Below, in pieces: positions 1 through 10,569 of a DNA stretch of 64,000 nucleotides. The stretch spans positions 1,577,109-1,641,108 of the forward strand of contig JAJEKV010000027.1 in NCBI GenBank assembly GCA_021234155.1, in the 5' to 3' direction. The number at the start of each line of letters is the position of its first letter. The first letter of the stretch is position 1. Source of the DNA: Isoetes taiwanensis. Its lineage: Eukaryota > Streptophyta > Lycopodiopsida > Isoetales > Isoetaceae. Position numbers and translations under genes: made by a program. The notes below the pieces were generated by a model. The model was not told the origin of the DNA and did no database searches. It saw nothing but the letters and a program-made list of their open reading frames with translations.

Positions 1-256
1 CCATTTATAAAGCTCTGCTTTGTAACTATTGTTTTGTATTGCATACACTGCCATCCAGTCTGCCGTGATGATATGAGAAACAAAAGACATGAAATGAATG
101 CTCGCATGGAGCAACTAGGATAGGTTCATTATTGGCAAAGTCATTACTACAACATCCATGCACAGATATGAATTCTCTTGTGCTGGAGAGATCATTAAGC
201 TTGTTTTGGGCTGAAGGAGAATCGCTGCATAATGCATCATGTACTTGTGCATATCA

Positions 257-895
257 TCAAGCCGTCTTATGAGCCTCCTCAAGTTCTGCAATCCTCTTTT
301 CACATCATTCCTTTTCCCGGATGGCTTTCTCCAATGGTTACTGATCTTTCTTCAACATTTCTTCCTCCATGGCTATATCTCTCATCAGAAGGTCAACCTC
401 CTGCTGCACATTCTTGATGTCTCTGTTTGTTCTGCTTAGCGTCGTTAAGAACACTTGCTGAATCTGTGTTAGGTCCTCCTCTTCATGTGCATCCTTTCTT
501 CCTGAAAACGTATTTATGTTGTCACGTAGTTGTGCCTGCTGATTTTTCAGTTCTTCAACCTTGGAAGAGGTGCTAATTAGTTGTCCATGCCACTGCTATA
601 ACATAGTTTCTGCAAATTGAAGGTCTTCTTTAGAGTAAAATCCTTGCTACAATTTAGGGACCTTTGATGTGGATTTAAAGGTCCCAATTTCTTCTGTGAT
701 AGCAGATTCTTTTGCTCCTCCCTTTGCCAAATCTTTGGCCAAAACTTTAAATGTATCCCAATCTACCTTTTTATCTATTAGTTGAAAGGCAAAGGCACGA
801 GCAAAGTACTCAGGTACATGGCAGTTGGTGACCTCCCGCTTACCAAAAATTATTTCATAATGCTTGTAGAAATTTTCAGACCATTCTAGTTTCAC
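257..895 (-). pseudogene. Decayed ORF ending in a coiled coil, four internal stops
   Basis: One minus-strand frame of 213 codons stays recognisable across four internal stops: TAG 647-649, TAG 596-598, TAA 338-340 and TGA 305-307, with a terminal TGA at 257-259. The first 82 residues are continuous from an ATG at 895 (start MKLEWSENFYKHYE). The second half is Glu/Lys/Gln-rich with heptad-like spacing and looks like a coiled coil. Every stop is one C-to-T change away from CAG, CAA or CGA, which fits decay of a methylated copy. Further sense-looking pieces continue in other frames up to about 1090. I do not recognise the family; a transposon-encoded protein or a captured gene fragment are both possible. 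Confidence 0.5.
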
Positions 896-1179
896 GCTAG
901 ATTCTTTGAACCCTCGTATGTCTTTAGGCCCCCACTGCTCTTGTCCAAAATCTGTTGTAAATATGGAAAACTTTCATCTACATTGACACATCATACATGC
1001 TTTGCTTCCACAATAGCGGGTTCTTCATAAATAAGTCGCCCTAGTTCTTCAAATGCTTAAACCTTCCTCTTGTTTTTTTTTTGCTTTCTTGCTAGAGTCG
1101 GCTGCTTTCATGTTCTTGTTTAATCCGGATGAGTGACTTTCGGGAGGCAAAGGCGTCCATTGCTTGGGTTTGGACAAGG

Positions 1180-1465
1180 AATTCAGGGTCAAAGCATAGA
1201 GGTGGGGGACACTTTTTGTGTCCTGGACACTTGGTGCTTAGTGGGGTGCTTTCTGGGGACCTTTTCTTTGTATTTTGAAAAAATATTTTTCTTTTATTTT
1301 TTTAATATTTTTCCTTGAAACGCATTAATATTACATCTTGGAATACAAATTTTGAGCTTTAACAGAATTACAGAAAAAAAGACAAAAATAAATAAAATTT
1401 TCAGCACTGGGTGCTTGACTGGCGCAAAAGTGTCCCCCAGCTCCATGCTTTGGCCCTTCAAGGAA
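1180..1465. mobile_element. Foldback/MITE-like element with inverted ends
   Basis: The sequence starting near 1187 (GGTCAAAGCAT, then TGGGGGACACTTTT) reappears inverted ending near 1455 (AAAAGTGTCCCCCA, then ATGCTTTGGCC). About 28 of the first 31 positions match, and similarity continues more weakly inward. The interior is A+T-rich and non-coding. This is the architecture of a small non-autonomous DNA transposon of about 280 bp. A possible TTCA flank occurs on both sides, but it is too short to call a target duplication, so the superfamily is undetermined. Confidence 0.55.
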
Positions 1466-2025
1466 CAAGTAAAAAAATTGCAATCGAAATTGCTTCTTTG
1501 ATCATACGGAAACACCAAAAATTGGAAGGGTGGCAAATTTTTTTTCGAAAGAGGAAGCACTTTGCAATCTCCCTCCGAAAAAGTACAATAAACGTCTTTT
1601 CTGGTTGCCATTGCCTCCCATAATTTTGAATTGGTAACACGGCTAATTCTAATAATTGCATATCCCAACCAACTATAATTAAAAAAAAAAAACAATAACG
1701 GGTGCCTGCATTGCCCTACATTATACACAATGTAAAGGCTTTTAGACACCCTAGCATTTGTTTTACCCAAGAACACTATGTGGAACAACCATTCTGCCCC
1801 AAATTCCATCATTTCCAATGCAAAGAACGCCAAACAAAGAATTATCACCAAAATTGATTGAAGACTGCCGTTTATTTCCCCATTCTGGAGGAGGTATTTG
1901 CCAGCCAGATGAATGCAACTCCTAACTTCTATATTCGGACCTGCAATAGCATTTCGTAGCACCAAAACTTGCGCATTTGCTATTACTCAATTTCGGAGCA
2001 TGCGATAATAAGATTATGCCTTAAG

Positions 2026-2625
2026 TTATTGCTTTGAGGCCACTGTATTATCTAGGAAAATGCTCTTGTATACTTGCCCGACCCCACATGATCCAATTAT
2101 TTGAAATTCTGGGTAGCCATCTTCAGCTGCTCATAGGAAAATCTCGTGGGCATGCTACTAATCCATCCAGTTTCGAGCATTGCCTTCCTTTGAGACCGCA
2201 TCTTCCATATGATATAAGCTGCAAGCACCAGACAACAAAATTCCACTACAGCCACAGCCAACGCTGCAGAAAGTGGACTAGCAGAATGAATGCTTTTCTT
2301 CTTACCTCAATAGATATTTTCTTAGTCGAATTGATGACTATAGAAGGAGAAATTGTAATATGAGAAGACATATTTTGTGGAAATTGATAGTGTTCATCTA
2401 AGGTAGCTCTCGCAATGACCTTCAAAAAAGATATAAATGATTGTTGACCATTGGCAAGTTTAAATTTCAAATAGCAATATTGATCACCGGTAATGGAATA
2501 TACAGCAACAAGACACTTGCAATCAACCATACAAAGTCTCTAGCATGTTTCCATAGAGGTTGATTGTTGCTGAAGATCAGTGAATCTAAAGTCTGTGTGG
2601 TACAAAGGAATCTTGGATATGCAGG
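2026..2625 (-). pseudogene. S-domain (G-type lectin) receptor-like kinase pseudogene
   Basis: Reading the minus strand from about 2625, a Cys-rich stretch (METC, stop, RLCMVDCKCLVAVYS, then CYLKFKLANGQQ) resembles the end of the PAN domain of S-domain receptor kinases. An extracellular spacer follows, then after a one-base shift a transmembrane segment (about 2190-2270) with basic KMRSQRK behind it. The juxtamembrane motif RFSYEQLKMATQNF comes next. After another shift there is a glycine loop IGSCGVGQVYK and VASK, the VAxK-type lysine. Homology is then lost and no catalytic loop is seen. This order is that of plasma-membrane S-domain kinases. The TAG in the PAN part, two frame shifts and the missing kinase body make it a pseudogene. 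Confidence 0.65.
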
Positions 2626-2629
2626 TATT

Positions 2630-3380
2630 GCAAAGCCAACAAAATAAGGTTAGGCTCAAGGATTTTGATATTTTGTTTTCTTATTTGAATGTTTAGGCTT
2701 ATAACATAACAAGATCTATTTTTTATTGAAGTACATTTATTTATTATGAAAAGTATATGTTATTCAACTGTATTCAAGCTTTTTATGATTTGGAGGTCAT
2801 ATTCTAAAATATTTCAATGTTTCTGATCATTTTATATACGTTTTTAAAAAACGCCATTTTGTTTTGTTCCGTGCAAATGAGCTAGCGGTACCTATTCCTT
2901 AAGGCTTGTTGTTCCTAAAACTGTTCCATTGTATGCCAACTATGCCTGGAACAGAGTGAGATGACACACTACTAGTGCAAGATAAATCCCATACTTACAC
3001 GAGGTCTACAGCGCTATCTATGTACACATTTGCCCATGAAGAAGCACAGATTGATATTTTCGATTTACACAGGTGCACATCGCCTCTGAATTGAGACATG
3101 CAGATGGACTTGAGAGGCGCACGAAGACATGATTTATCAATGTTGCCAACAGGATGCCATTGAGGATAAATGTTCACTCTTCAAACTGTCCGGCATTCCC
3201 CCATGTCCGAACCTGCTATACTGAGTTGGTCCCCTCTAAACGGCTGCTATGCTAATGGATACGGCTTCAGTGGGATATTGGGATCTTATCTCTAGGAGAT
3301 CGTGGATGTGGACAAGTAGTTATGTCCTCAGCCAGTGCATGGAAATTGAAATGTGACATAATATATCATGTATAGTTTCT
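2630..3380. other. Intergenic, nothing recognised
   Basis: A+T-rich single-copy-looking DNA. I found no open frame with family resemblance, no terminal repeats and no RNA gene. Confidence 0.4.
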
Positions 3381-3487
3381 CAGCATGATTATTACTGCCA
3401 AGGTTTTTCCTCTTCGAGATATGGTTTCTTATTTTCTAACATTAATGTCATCGATCCGCGTAGCGGATCGAGATTCTTGCACAAGAC

Positions 3488-3532
3488 GAGCATGCATGCA
3501 TTGCATGCGCCGCATGCATGCATCGCATGCAT
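3488..3532. repeat. Cluster of GCATGC / CATGCA palindromes
   Basis: GCATGC or CATGCA occurs repeatedly within about 45 bp, interrupted only by short spacers (ATT, GCC, ATC). CATGCA is the core of the plant RY element bound by B3-domain factors of the ABI3/FUS3 type. No gene start is apparent nearby, so a regulatory role is not supported; it may simply be a simple-sequence patch in old LINE DNA. Confidence 0.5.
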
Positions 3533-3667
3533 TTTTAGGCCGTTCATCAGGTTGGGGGATCGCTATTTATTGCAGAGTTCTTCATCGGCGCTGACTAATC
3601 TCTCAACAGTATCCATGGCTTCCATCCTCCCCCTTAAAATTGTTATTTATATGTTCATATTTGTTAT

Positions 3668-3768
3668 AATTGTCGCGTGGCACGCGTGATCAGCCCCTCG
3701 CTTTTTCGAGGTGTAAATATTGTTTTTTGTCGCTGTGGCACGCGTGCGGATCAGCCCCCCTCGCCAGG
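3668..3768. repeat. Two-copy tandem duplication (about 59 bp)
   Basis: The block GTGGCACGCGTG followed by GATCAGCCCC occurs at about 3676 and again at about 3735, each preceded by TGTCGC. It lies in the G+C-richer stretch leading into the LINE 3' end at 4.2 kb and probably belongs to that element's 3' untranslated region. Confidence 0.5.
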
Positions 3769-3894
3769 TTTTTCTCTATTGGTTTTTTTGTTGGTAATGT
3801 GCAGGTCCAGGGGTGATGCGTGACTTCGGTATTCTCTGTGGAGCATGGGTTTTTTTTGTGGGAACGTTTAGCAGCCCTGCGTTGTGCAAGCCCC

Positions 3895-4258
3895 TTGCCG
3901 AGATTTTATCGCTAGGGTTTTTCCTCGAAAATCCGAAAGGGCGAGGTTTTTTAATCCGGCGATAAGCTTCCCGGCAGTACACTAGCCAACATCGTAGCAC
4001 ACAATTTTATTTGGGGTCCAGGTGTTATAACTGGATATTCCCTATGTTTTTCTTTTTTTGGGTAGCCTGCGATGTGCAGCTACCCACTCTATACCATTGT
4101 AGAAAAAACTGCTGAGATGAATGAAAAGCCTACGGGATGTTGTTGTTTTTCATGCGAGTCGCAGAGCAAGAATACGTTTGTTGTGCTCTTGCTTGGGTCC
4201 CATAGGCCTGTTGGTCTTCGTGGATGTTAAAAATCCATTCAATTCATTTCAATTCGAG
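3895..4258 (+). mobile_element. LINE 3' end (hairpin family, copy A)
   Basis: It carries the same terminal blocks as the large LINE ending at 9838. The first block is TTTTTCCTCGAAAA, then a pyrimidine-purine hairpin and TTTTTTAATCC, at about 3917-3957. The second is GGGTCCCATAGGCC, TTGGTCTTCGTGGA and TTAAAAA, at 4195-4233. The tail is an ATTCAATTC-type simple repeat rather than poly(A). A shorter match to the first block lies at 3395-3415. No coding part is attached, so this is a 5'-truncated or heavily decayed copy. Confidence 0.6.
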
Positions 4259-4329
4259 GTGAACAAGGGCATGCTGAAGTAGAGAAATGTTTGGGTATCA
4301 ATAAAAATGACAAGACACGAGCTCGAGCT

Positions 4330-4368
4330 AGAGATAGAGATAGAGATAGAGATAGAGATGGAGATAGA
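4330..4368. repeat. (GATAGA)n microsatellite
   Basis: A run of about six GATAGA hexamers with one GATGGA variant. It sits about 70 bp past the LINE tail of copy A. Confidence 0.85.
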
Positions 4369-4794
4369 AATATAATACGAAAAATGGTGAAGTAAAGCGT
4401 AATATGAAGCGATCTAACTGTAAACTACATTGCTACAGTAGCATGCAACATCAAACATTCTTTGAGTAGTGATTTGGACTCATACAAATGTTACCATCAT
4501 GTTCTCTTTCTTGATGTATGATTTTTATTGAAGATATATCTGCAACAAAAGAAGGAAAGCAGTATCATTTACATCATTTTTTCTTTTCCTTGGGCTCACA
4601 TAGATGTGACCATATTCTCTCTCTGGATGAATGGTGTTTAATGAACGTATACCTGCAACAAAATAAGAAAAGTGGATTATTGTGGAGTTGGAGTCGAATG
4701 GCGCTTAGGGTTCCAGTTTTTAGGGCGTGGCGGCCAGCGATGATACCAGAGTTTCTCCAAGGAAGGTCGATCGTAGCTGGAGGAGCAGCGAAAA

Positions 4795-4947
4795 ATGGCT
4801 GCTGCTGCTATGGTAAGATGGTGTTGGAGCTGTCTCGCCCATCCTCCCCATCTCGTCCGGATCTTAGCGGCAAAGAAGCAGGCCCTGGAGCATAGCAAGC
4901 AGCTCGCTACTACGTTTCGGGTCATTGAATCTATGGCAGGAAAAGGT
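4795..4947 (+). CDS. Possible first exon, unidentified
   Basis: An ATG in a good plant context (AAAAATGGCT) opens a frame beginning MAAAAMVRWCWSC and running about 50 residues to MAGKG, where an AG/GTATGG donor-like site occurs. The N-terminus is Ala/Arg-rich and lacks acidic residues early on, like an organelle-targeting presequence. No downstream exon could be connected, and LINE DNA begins about 700 bp later, so this may be a truncated gene or a chance frame. Low confidence. Confidence 0.2.
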
Positions 4948-4959
4948 ATGGTGTTTTTC

Positions 4960-5630
4960 TGCTTCAGCTTTGATCTTGTTAGGCAGCCAAGGGTTCGTAG
5001 AGATTCTAGTATCATTTTTCAGTTCTGATCAGTTTTGAATATCGCATCAGAGCTTCTGTGTTGCTTACTGGGATTCCTCTATATCCCATGTGACAGTTTA
5101 TGTGGTCTTTTCTTGGAACACTTGGTCATGCGCCTCCCCTCCAAAGCAGGGGAGGCTTGTGAGCAAATGATGACTGCTCCGATCATTCTGGAATATGCTA
5201 CTGGTGGTTTGCCATGGGATTCCCTGGGCGGGAGACTAGTAGGGAAGCCCGGGCATTGTGGGAAGAAGCCCATATTCTATGCACGAAGGGATGAGGTTCA
5301 GCAGGCCTGTCTTCTTTTCTTATTGCTTGGAAGAAGGTTCTACCTATAGTAATGCAATAATGGAATCAGCCGAAGTTAATGCGTGCATGAGCCTTGCCTT
5401 GGATCTTGGGATATCCTGAGGAGAATGCTTCAAGTGGTTCCTTCTTACTAAGATCTCTTGATGGCCATTCTAGAATGGGAAGTAGCAGCCTGAACCTTGC
5501 TCTCGATCCTGGGCGTTTGAGACAGGATTAACTCATATCTGGTGACTAGGTGCTTAAATGTCTTATCAGGCCTATTGTGGAGCCTCTGTAATAAGGTCTT
5601 AGACCGTTTGTTTTATTAAAATTTGGCCTA
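4960..5630. other. Intergenic, nothing recognised
   Basis: Mixed-composition DNA between the possible exon and the LINE. The 104-residue plus frame at 5035-5349 shows no family resemblance. Confidence 0.35.
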
Positions 5631-5642
5631 GGAACTGAGCTC

Positions 5643-5942
5643 TTCTCTCCCACGCCATCCCAGCCACCACCACCACCCCCAAAGGGACCCGGAGGCCCTC
5701 GCCCACCTTTGACCCGCAGGCCGCAGAACTCCAGGAGCGCAGGCGGAGAGGCCACAATCTGGTAGTTCGAGGCATGCCAGAACAGCAGGGGGAGAGTCTC
5801 GCCCACAACATCCGAACACACATTCTCGATCGGATGACATTCCCGGGGCCAGTTCACATTTCTCGAGCGGCCCGTCATGGGGCTCGGCCGGTGCGTGACC
5901 GCATTGTCATATTCACGGTTGCGGATGCACGCAGTGCGTGAT
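5643..5942 (+). pseudogene. LINE ORF1 fragment, L1-ORF1p-like RNA-binding segment
   Basis: The plus frame reads through FDPQAAELQERRRRGHNL, VVRGMPE and GES and later RPVRDRIVIFTVADAR. The pattern of a basic helix, a hydrophobic strand followed by GxPE, then a closing strand (RPV..IVIFTV) matches the RRM-like domain of L1-type ORF1 proteins, which coat the element's RNA. A stop follows directly (TGA around 5939-5941). No zinc knuckle was seen. The identification rests on the motif pattern only. Confidence 0.5.
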
Positions 5943-6329
5943 GCCATATTGCGCGGGCCGGATCTTTGAAGGGGACATCCCCACATGCGTGGGCCGGACC
6001 TCACACCCCATGCAGCGGGGAGGCCTTGAGCGGGGAGCTTGTCGGGTCAGAGGCATTCGCCACGTGGGTGCAGCGGGGGATTGGTTCGGCGGGGATGCAC
6101 ATTTTTGACGACCTGCTCTTGCGGAGACCCCGCAGCCCCAACTGCACCGCAGCGCCCCGCCAGCTTCTCCTACCACGGCCCCTTCTCCCCGCTCCTACTC
6201 CGCTCCCTCGACGCCCGCCCTCTCGGCCACATCTTTGCCTCCGCTCCATCTACTTCTCACTCAGCCTCTCGCTTCCCCCCCCCGCTGACTCAGTCAAGCA
6301 AGATACCATCCCCGGGCCGACAAATAGGA

Positions 6330-7145
6330 ATTGTGTCTCGGGTGGTCTCATGGAATGTCGAGGCTTCCCTTGGCGAGAAGGGGACAATCTGAACTCGTGG
6401 TGGCCGATATGGATCTCATCTTTCTCATGGAGACATGGGAGCATGCAAGGCACAAAGCACCGATCTGCCGGGTTACCAACATTTCTGGTCTTCAATGCCA
6501 TGCACAGACGTAGGGGTCATGGTGGAGTGGCTTGCTACTCACGGACAACCTTGGCACATTCGGTTACCCTCCGAAAAATTGCAGACACAACCGGTACTTG
6601 TGGGTTCGTGTGCATAATACCGGTGGCAACCCTCTTTTTTCTCGTCACCATTTATTTCCCTCACGCAGACAAAGACCTTCTATCGCAGCCACCCGATGCG
6701 GATAGGATGGACCCTTATGTCGATCTATATGATGACATACGCTGACACCAGCTAGTTGGGTAGGGTCGCCCTTCTTGGAGATTTCAATGCACAGACGGGA
6801 GTAGAGCAGCCCATGCGACTTGACCCCCTTTGGCGACGATGTCGATGTCCGGCAGCTCGCGCCCGCGGCGGCCGGCCCACGAGGGTCGGATGACGGCGTG
6901 TCACTCGCTTTGGCGCATTGCTCTCGCTATGTGGCATTTTTGACTTTGATAATTTGCAATGGCCTTTCACAAAGTGGCCCGATTCTCGCAAGTGCACATG
7001 CGCACAAGACAATCAGGGGGGAGGGTCTAGTGTGGTGGACTATGTGCTCGTAGTTGCGCAAGATATGCATCTCATCAGTCGTTTCCGGGTGGGCACAGAC
7101 AGTCGGGATGAGGAGGTCGACTCAGATCACCTCCCACTTTATTTG
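6330..7145 (+). pseudogene. LINE endonuclease domain, frame-shifted
   Basis: Fragments in different plus frames spell the apurinic/apyrimidinic endonuclease fold of LINEs: VSWNVE near 6345, DLIFLMETWEHA near 6410-6450, LLGDFNAQTG near 6767-6800, and VDSDHLPLYL near 7117-7150. These correspond to the Asn, Glu, Asp/Asn and SDH active-site positions of the enzyme that nicks target DNA. At least three frame changes separate them, so no functional protein can be made. Confidence 0.75.
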
Positions 7146-7779
7146 GACCTGGTTTGGCAAGCCGCCAGAACCCCCACTATGCCAGCCCCTCGCCGTCCTC
7201 AGTTGAGACTAGATTATGAGCAGGCAGAGGACTACGCCGAGATGCTCATGGACGCCCTCCCAGTAATTCTGCAGACCTCCACACTAGAGCAGCAGACAGA
7301 CCAGCTGACTTCGCTATTACGGGATGCAGCGGACAGGTGCTTTGGCAGACCCGCGTCGCCGCTCAGGGTCAGCAACATTCCCGCGTAACCGATGGTTTGA
7401 TGCGGAGTGTAAAGAACGCAAGCGGCAGCTCCGTCACATTCTGGATCCAGGTACCCGCTTGCAGGCCACCACACAGTACCGCGCCCATCTGAAGGACACA
7501 AAGGCGCGGTACCTTGCCAGGCATCAGGGGGAGATGTTCGGCCTGCTGGACACTCATCCTCGAACCTTTTGGCGCAGAGTGCTTCGAAGGCCAGCCCAGC
7601 CTACAGGGGACATCACACCCGCAAAGGGGGAACAAAGATTTGCAAAGCAGGCTCTATGACCCGCCCGTGGACGCCAGACGCCATACCCCGCCAGGATGGC
7701 CCCCATTGGTTCTCGTGGGACGAGGATGTTGAGGAGGGCCCGCAACGGCCGGGCTAATGGGAAGGCGGTGACCTCGATG

Positions 7780-8560
7780 GTATGCGGGCCGAAGTTACTC
7801 AAATGGGCGGGGTGGCCGCTTGTGCCGGTCCTCACTACCCCTGCTCAACAGAAAGCATTGCAGAAGGTCTCCCCTCACAATGGACCACAGCGGTGGTTGT
7901 TCCCATTCACAAAATGGGCGACCCACACCGGTCCGGCCATTACCGGACGATCATGGTCGGATTCAAGATTTGCCAAACCGTTATCGGCATTCTCGAAGCG
8001 GTTGATTGACTGGGGCGAGGCCGGATGTGCGAGCCCTCACACAAAGGTAAAGCCGAACTCGCCACTCAACGATTGACCATATCTTTACTCAGCGGCACCG
8101 ATTGAAGATGCCCTAATCATCGGCAGGACTTGTATTGCCGCTTTGTGGACTTCGCGAAGGCTTTTGATACGGTTCCCAGGGAAAAGGCGTAGGGCTAGAC
8201 TGCGTCAACCGGGCTCCTTACTGCGTGCGTAATGCCATACAAGGTTGTATGAGAGTTGTTTTGGCGGGATGCACCGACGGGCCGAAAGCATTCATCAAGA
8301 GTATCGGTCCGCGTGGTTGCCCCTCTCGCCAACACTTTTTGGCCTCTACATTGTCGCTTAGATTCGGCTTCGGAGCATGGGGATGGCATACAGCTTTTGC
8401 ACGTGTCATCCGCCCGGCTCATCTATGCCGGCGATGTTGGCCTTTCATTGCCCACACCCGAAGCTATGCGTCTCACCGGGCGCCCTAGACACATTTTGTC
8501 AGACCACTGAGACATGCTGGCGTCAATCTGCCAAGACAGGTGGTTCTCATATCCTCTTCA
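7780..8560 (+). pseudogene. LINE reverse transcriptase, catalytic motif altered
   Basis: Recognisable palm motifs are LPSQWTTAVVVPIHKMGDP at about 7868-7925, then CRFVDFAKAFDTVPRE at about 8135-8185 (first catalytic Asp in VDFAKAFD). The box normally reading YADD lies near 8420 and here reads IYAGDVGLS, so one of the two paired aspartates is a glycine. Stops and shifts separate the motifs. The enzyme primes cDNA synthesis from nicked target DNA; this copy could not. Confidence 0.8.
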
Positions 8561-8840
8561 CGTCACCCCATGCCTCCCCGTGACTCACATATCGGGGCGG
8601 CACATGGACGTCACGCCCACCTACAAGTACCTAGGGGTGGAGTTCCCCTCCTCGCTCTGTTGGGAGGCGTCTATCCGCTATGGGTGACAAGGCCGAAAGC
8701 TTTATGCCATGCGTAACAACCATGATCACCCGAGCGAGCTCTATGATTGGGGCCATCAAGTCACATCTGTTAGCACCGGTCGAGCCCGCCCTTAAGACGG
8801 GTCGAGGTTCAGTCCCGGTGCGTTTCTTTGGCGACACAGA

Positions 8841-9377
8841 ATGACTTGGAGCAGTGCGAAGGCATTTTGGCACGGGCACTTGGGTGAAACCTTCATCCCC
8901 TATCGTCTCGGGCTGCGTAGAAACGGATTCTTGCCGCTTCAGCGGGCAGCCCTTGATAGACACATCGTCTATTTTCAGAAAGTGGTTACTATGGGTGATG
9001 CTCGGCTCCCGCACCTGGCTTACACTGTGGCCATGGGTCCGCAGCGGCTTAGGGCCTGTTGGAGGGGTAAGAGAGATCAGTGGTTCGCCAAATGGAATGT
9101 GCAGGAGCACAGATGCGTGCAGGTGGGCACAGCGGCCGATCGTGACAGCCTGCGGGAGTACCTAGACGCTTGTTTCCTTGGCAAGCTCTGGGACCCCGAC
9201 GCTCTAGAGCACGTCAAAATGGCCCATTACAAGGAGCACATCAACCCCCCGGTTAGCCCGGCCCACAGCCTTCTACCGCTGTTCCAAATTTGCCCTCGAA
9301 AAAGCCTTGAGACTCATTGCCTCCATTCGGCACGGGTGCCCACCATCTTCGTGATCGAGGCGAGGCGGGTGGATTAG
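8841..9377 (+). pseudogene. LINE ORF2 C-terminal region
   Basis: A 178-residue plus frame (start MTWSSAKAFWHGHLGETFIP) lies directly downstream of the reverse-transcriptase motifs, where LINE ORF2 proteins have their thumb and C-terminal region. It contains Trp/Arg/Leu-rich segments (WFAKWNVQEH; REYLDACFLGKLWD) but no motif that I can name. Its G+C content matches the rest of the LINE. It is taken as part of the element by position. Confidence 0.5.
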
Positions 9378-9838
9378 GGGAGCCCCGCCAGACGAGCTCG
9401 TCATCTTTGTCAAACGGGTACCATTGAGGATGAGTCTCACACTTTCGAGTTGCCCGCCGTTCGGCCGCATCCGCCGACACGCCCTTTAGTACGGCCGGAC
9501 TTGCCCTTGCATTTGCTGATGGACACACCGTCCAAGACGCGCCACCGGGTCGTGACATTCAGAGGTACCGGAAGCGAGGTCACCTTTGCCCCCCCGCCGC
9601 TCACGTGATTAGGCACTACTGTGTGTGGTGCATGATCAGATATATTTGGGTGTTTCTGCATTTTATATGTTAGGGCGCTTTGTCGGTGATTTGATTGTCG
9701 CCACGGTTTTTCCCTCGAAACCCTTCGGGGGGTTTTTAATCCGGGCAGTAATTCACTTGCTGCGTTTTTGTATTGGGTCCCATAGACCGATTGGTCTCCG
9801 TGGACGATAAAAGAACCTTCCTTCCTTCCTTCCTTCCT

Positions 9839-10009
9839 ATAGTATCCTAGCGAGAAGATGTAGAGAGAGGCTCTAAGTACTGGGTCTAGAGTCTGGACTG
9901 CTATTCATGGATTTGAGAAGTGATAGCACCTCTGGACTCACTGTATGTGTAAACACTCTTATCTTTTGAATACAATACAGATCATTCTTGCCTTCAAAAA
10001 AAAAAAAAA
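9839..10009 (+). mobile_element. Truncated L1-type 3' end with poly(A)
   Basis: A short segment ends ACAGATCATTCTTG, CCTTC, then about 14 A (9996-10009). The same CCTTC plus A-run terminus occurs at 50980 and, inverted, at 48890, so this is a 5'-truncated member of the same L1-type family. It abuts the (CCTT)n tail of the preceding LINE. Confidence 0.55.
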
Positions 10010-10055
10010 GTAATAGCATTTACATCATTTATTTTTTTCTTTTGTTTTTTTTACT

Positions 10056-10560
10056 TATATTTTTATTTTGAAGGACAAAAAAGACTTTATTAATCAAAGG
10101 TGAACATTACAAGGTATACATATCTCATCTAGTTGAAATACAAGAAAATGTTCCTGAAACACGAGGTTGAAGTATTATGTACTTCTCCAGCAAAGGAGAC
10201 TAATGATAAGAATTAAATTGAAGATACTGAATCCAAATACGGTCCTTCACTTCTTACCTGATGGGGGAGAGACTTATGAGCCATCAGTATCTTAGCCTGG
10301 GCTACAACAGTAACAATACCAAAAGGCCTTGGAAAATGTGCAGTCTACGACGCTCCCAGATTGACCATAGTAGCCAACCAGACCCAACAGATGAAATGCC
10401 ATTTGCTTAGTTGGTGTCCATGCAGCTGGGTAGGACGCCAAGAGAACAAATTGGTTATGTGTTGAATAAAAGACCATTGCTGGTTGAACTTCTGGACAAG
10501 AAAAGAAGCAATGCTCAAGTATGGACATCGTGGATCTGATCAATTATAGCCCTCTCAAGG
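10056..10560 (-). mobile_element. L1-type LINE 3' fragment with zinc-finger-like end
   Basis: On the minus strand a frame from 10543 (MIRSTMSILEHCFFSCPEVQ) has the EHxFxxCP pattern of the zf-RVT segment that closes plant L1 ORF2 proteins. A Trp-containing stretch and a stop follow, then a 3' untranslated region with AATAAAG-like sequence ending TCCTTCAAAAT at about 10070. The T-rich stretch at 10027-10056 would be the degraded A tail. Upstream coding parts are missing, as is usual for 5'-truncated insertions. Confidence 0.55.
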
Positions 10561-10569
10561 TTCCTGCGC

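Larger units (their letters stand above)
5640..9838 (+). mobile_element. Decayed LINE with simple-repeat tail
   Basis: About 4.2 kb of markedly G+C-rich DNA in an A+T-rich setting. Parts in order on the plus strand are: an ORF1-like RNA-binding segment, an apurinic-type endonuclease, a reverse transcriptase, a further coding region, then a 3' untranslated region ending in two hairpin blocks and a (CCTT)n tail at about 9816-9838. The simple-repeat tail and the motif FVDFAKAFDTVPR point to an RTE/CR1/L2-like or related clade rather than plant L1, which ends in poly(A). Multiple frame shifts and stops show it is dead. The exact 5' end is uncertain and no target duplication was identified. Confidence 0.8.

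Noticed and set aside
647-895. Organelle-type gene with stops restored by U-to-C RNA editing (known in ferns)
   Set aside because: The surroundings are clearly nuclear (LINEs, spliceosomal introns) and the same kind of stops interrupts transposon ORFs; DNA decay is the simpler explanation.
1294-1965. 223-residue minus frame as an independent gene
   Set aside because: It runs through the foldback element and T-rich DNA, is Phe/Leu-rich and has no motif; most of it is decayed DNA downstream of the receptor-kinase relic.
6001-6249. G+C-rich minus-strand frames in the LINE (Arg/Gly-rich products)
   Set aside because: They are antisense shadows of the plus-strand LINE coding sequence, where G+C-rich composition removes stop codons by chance.
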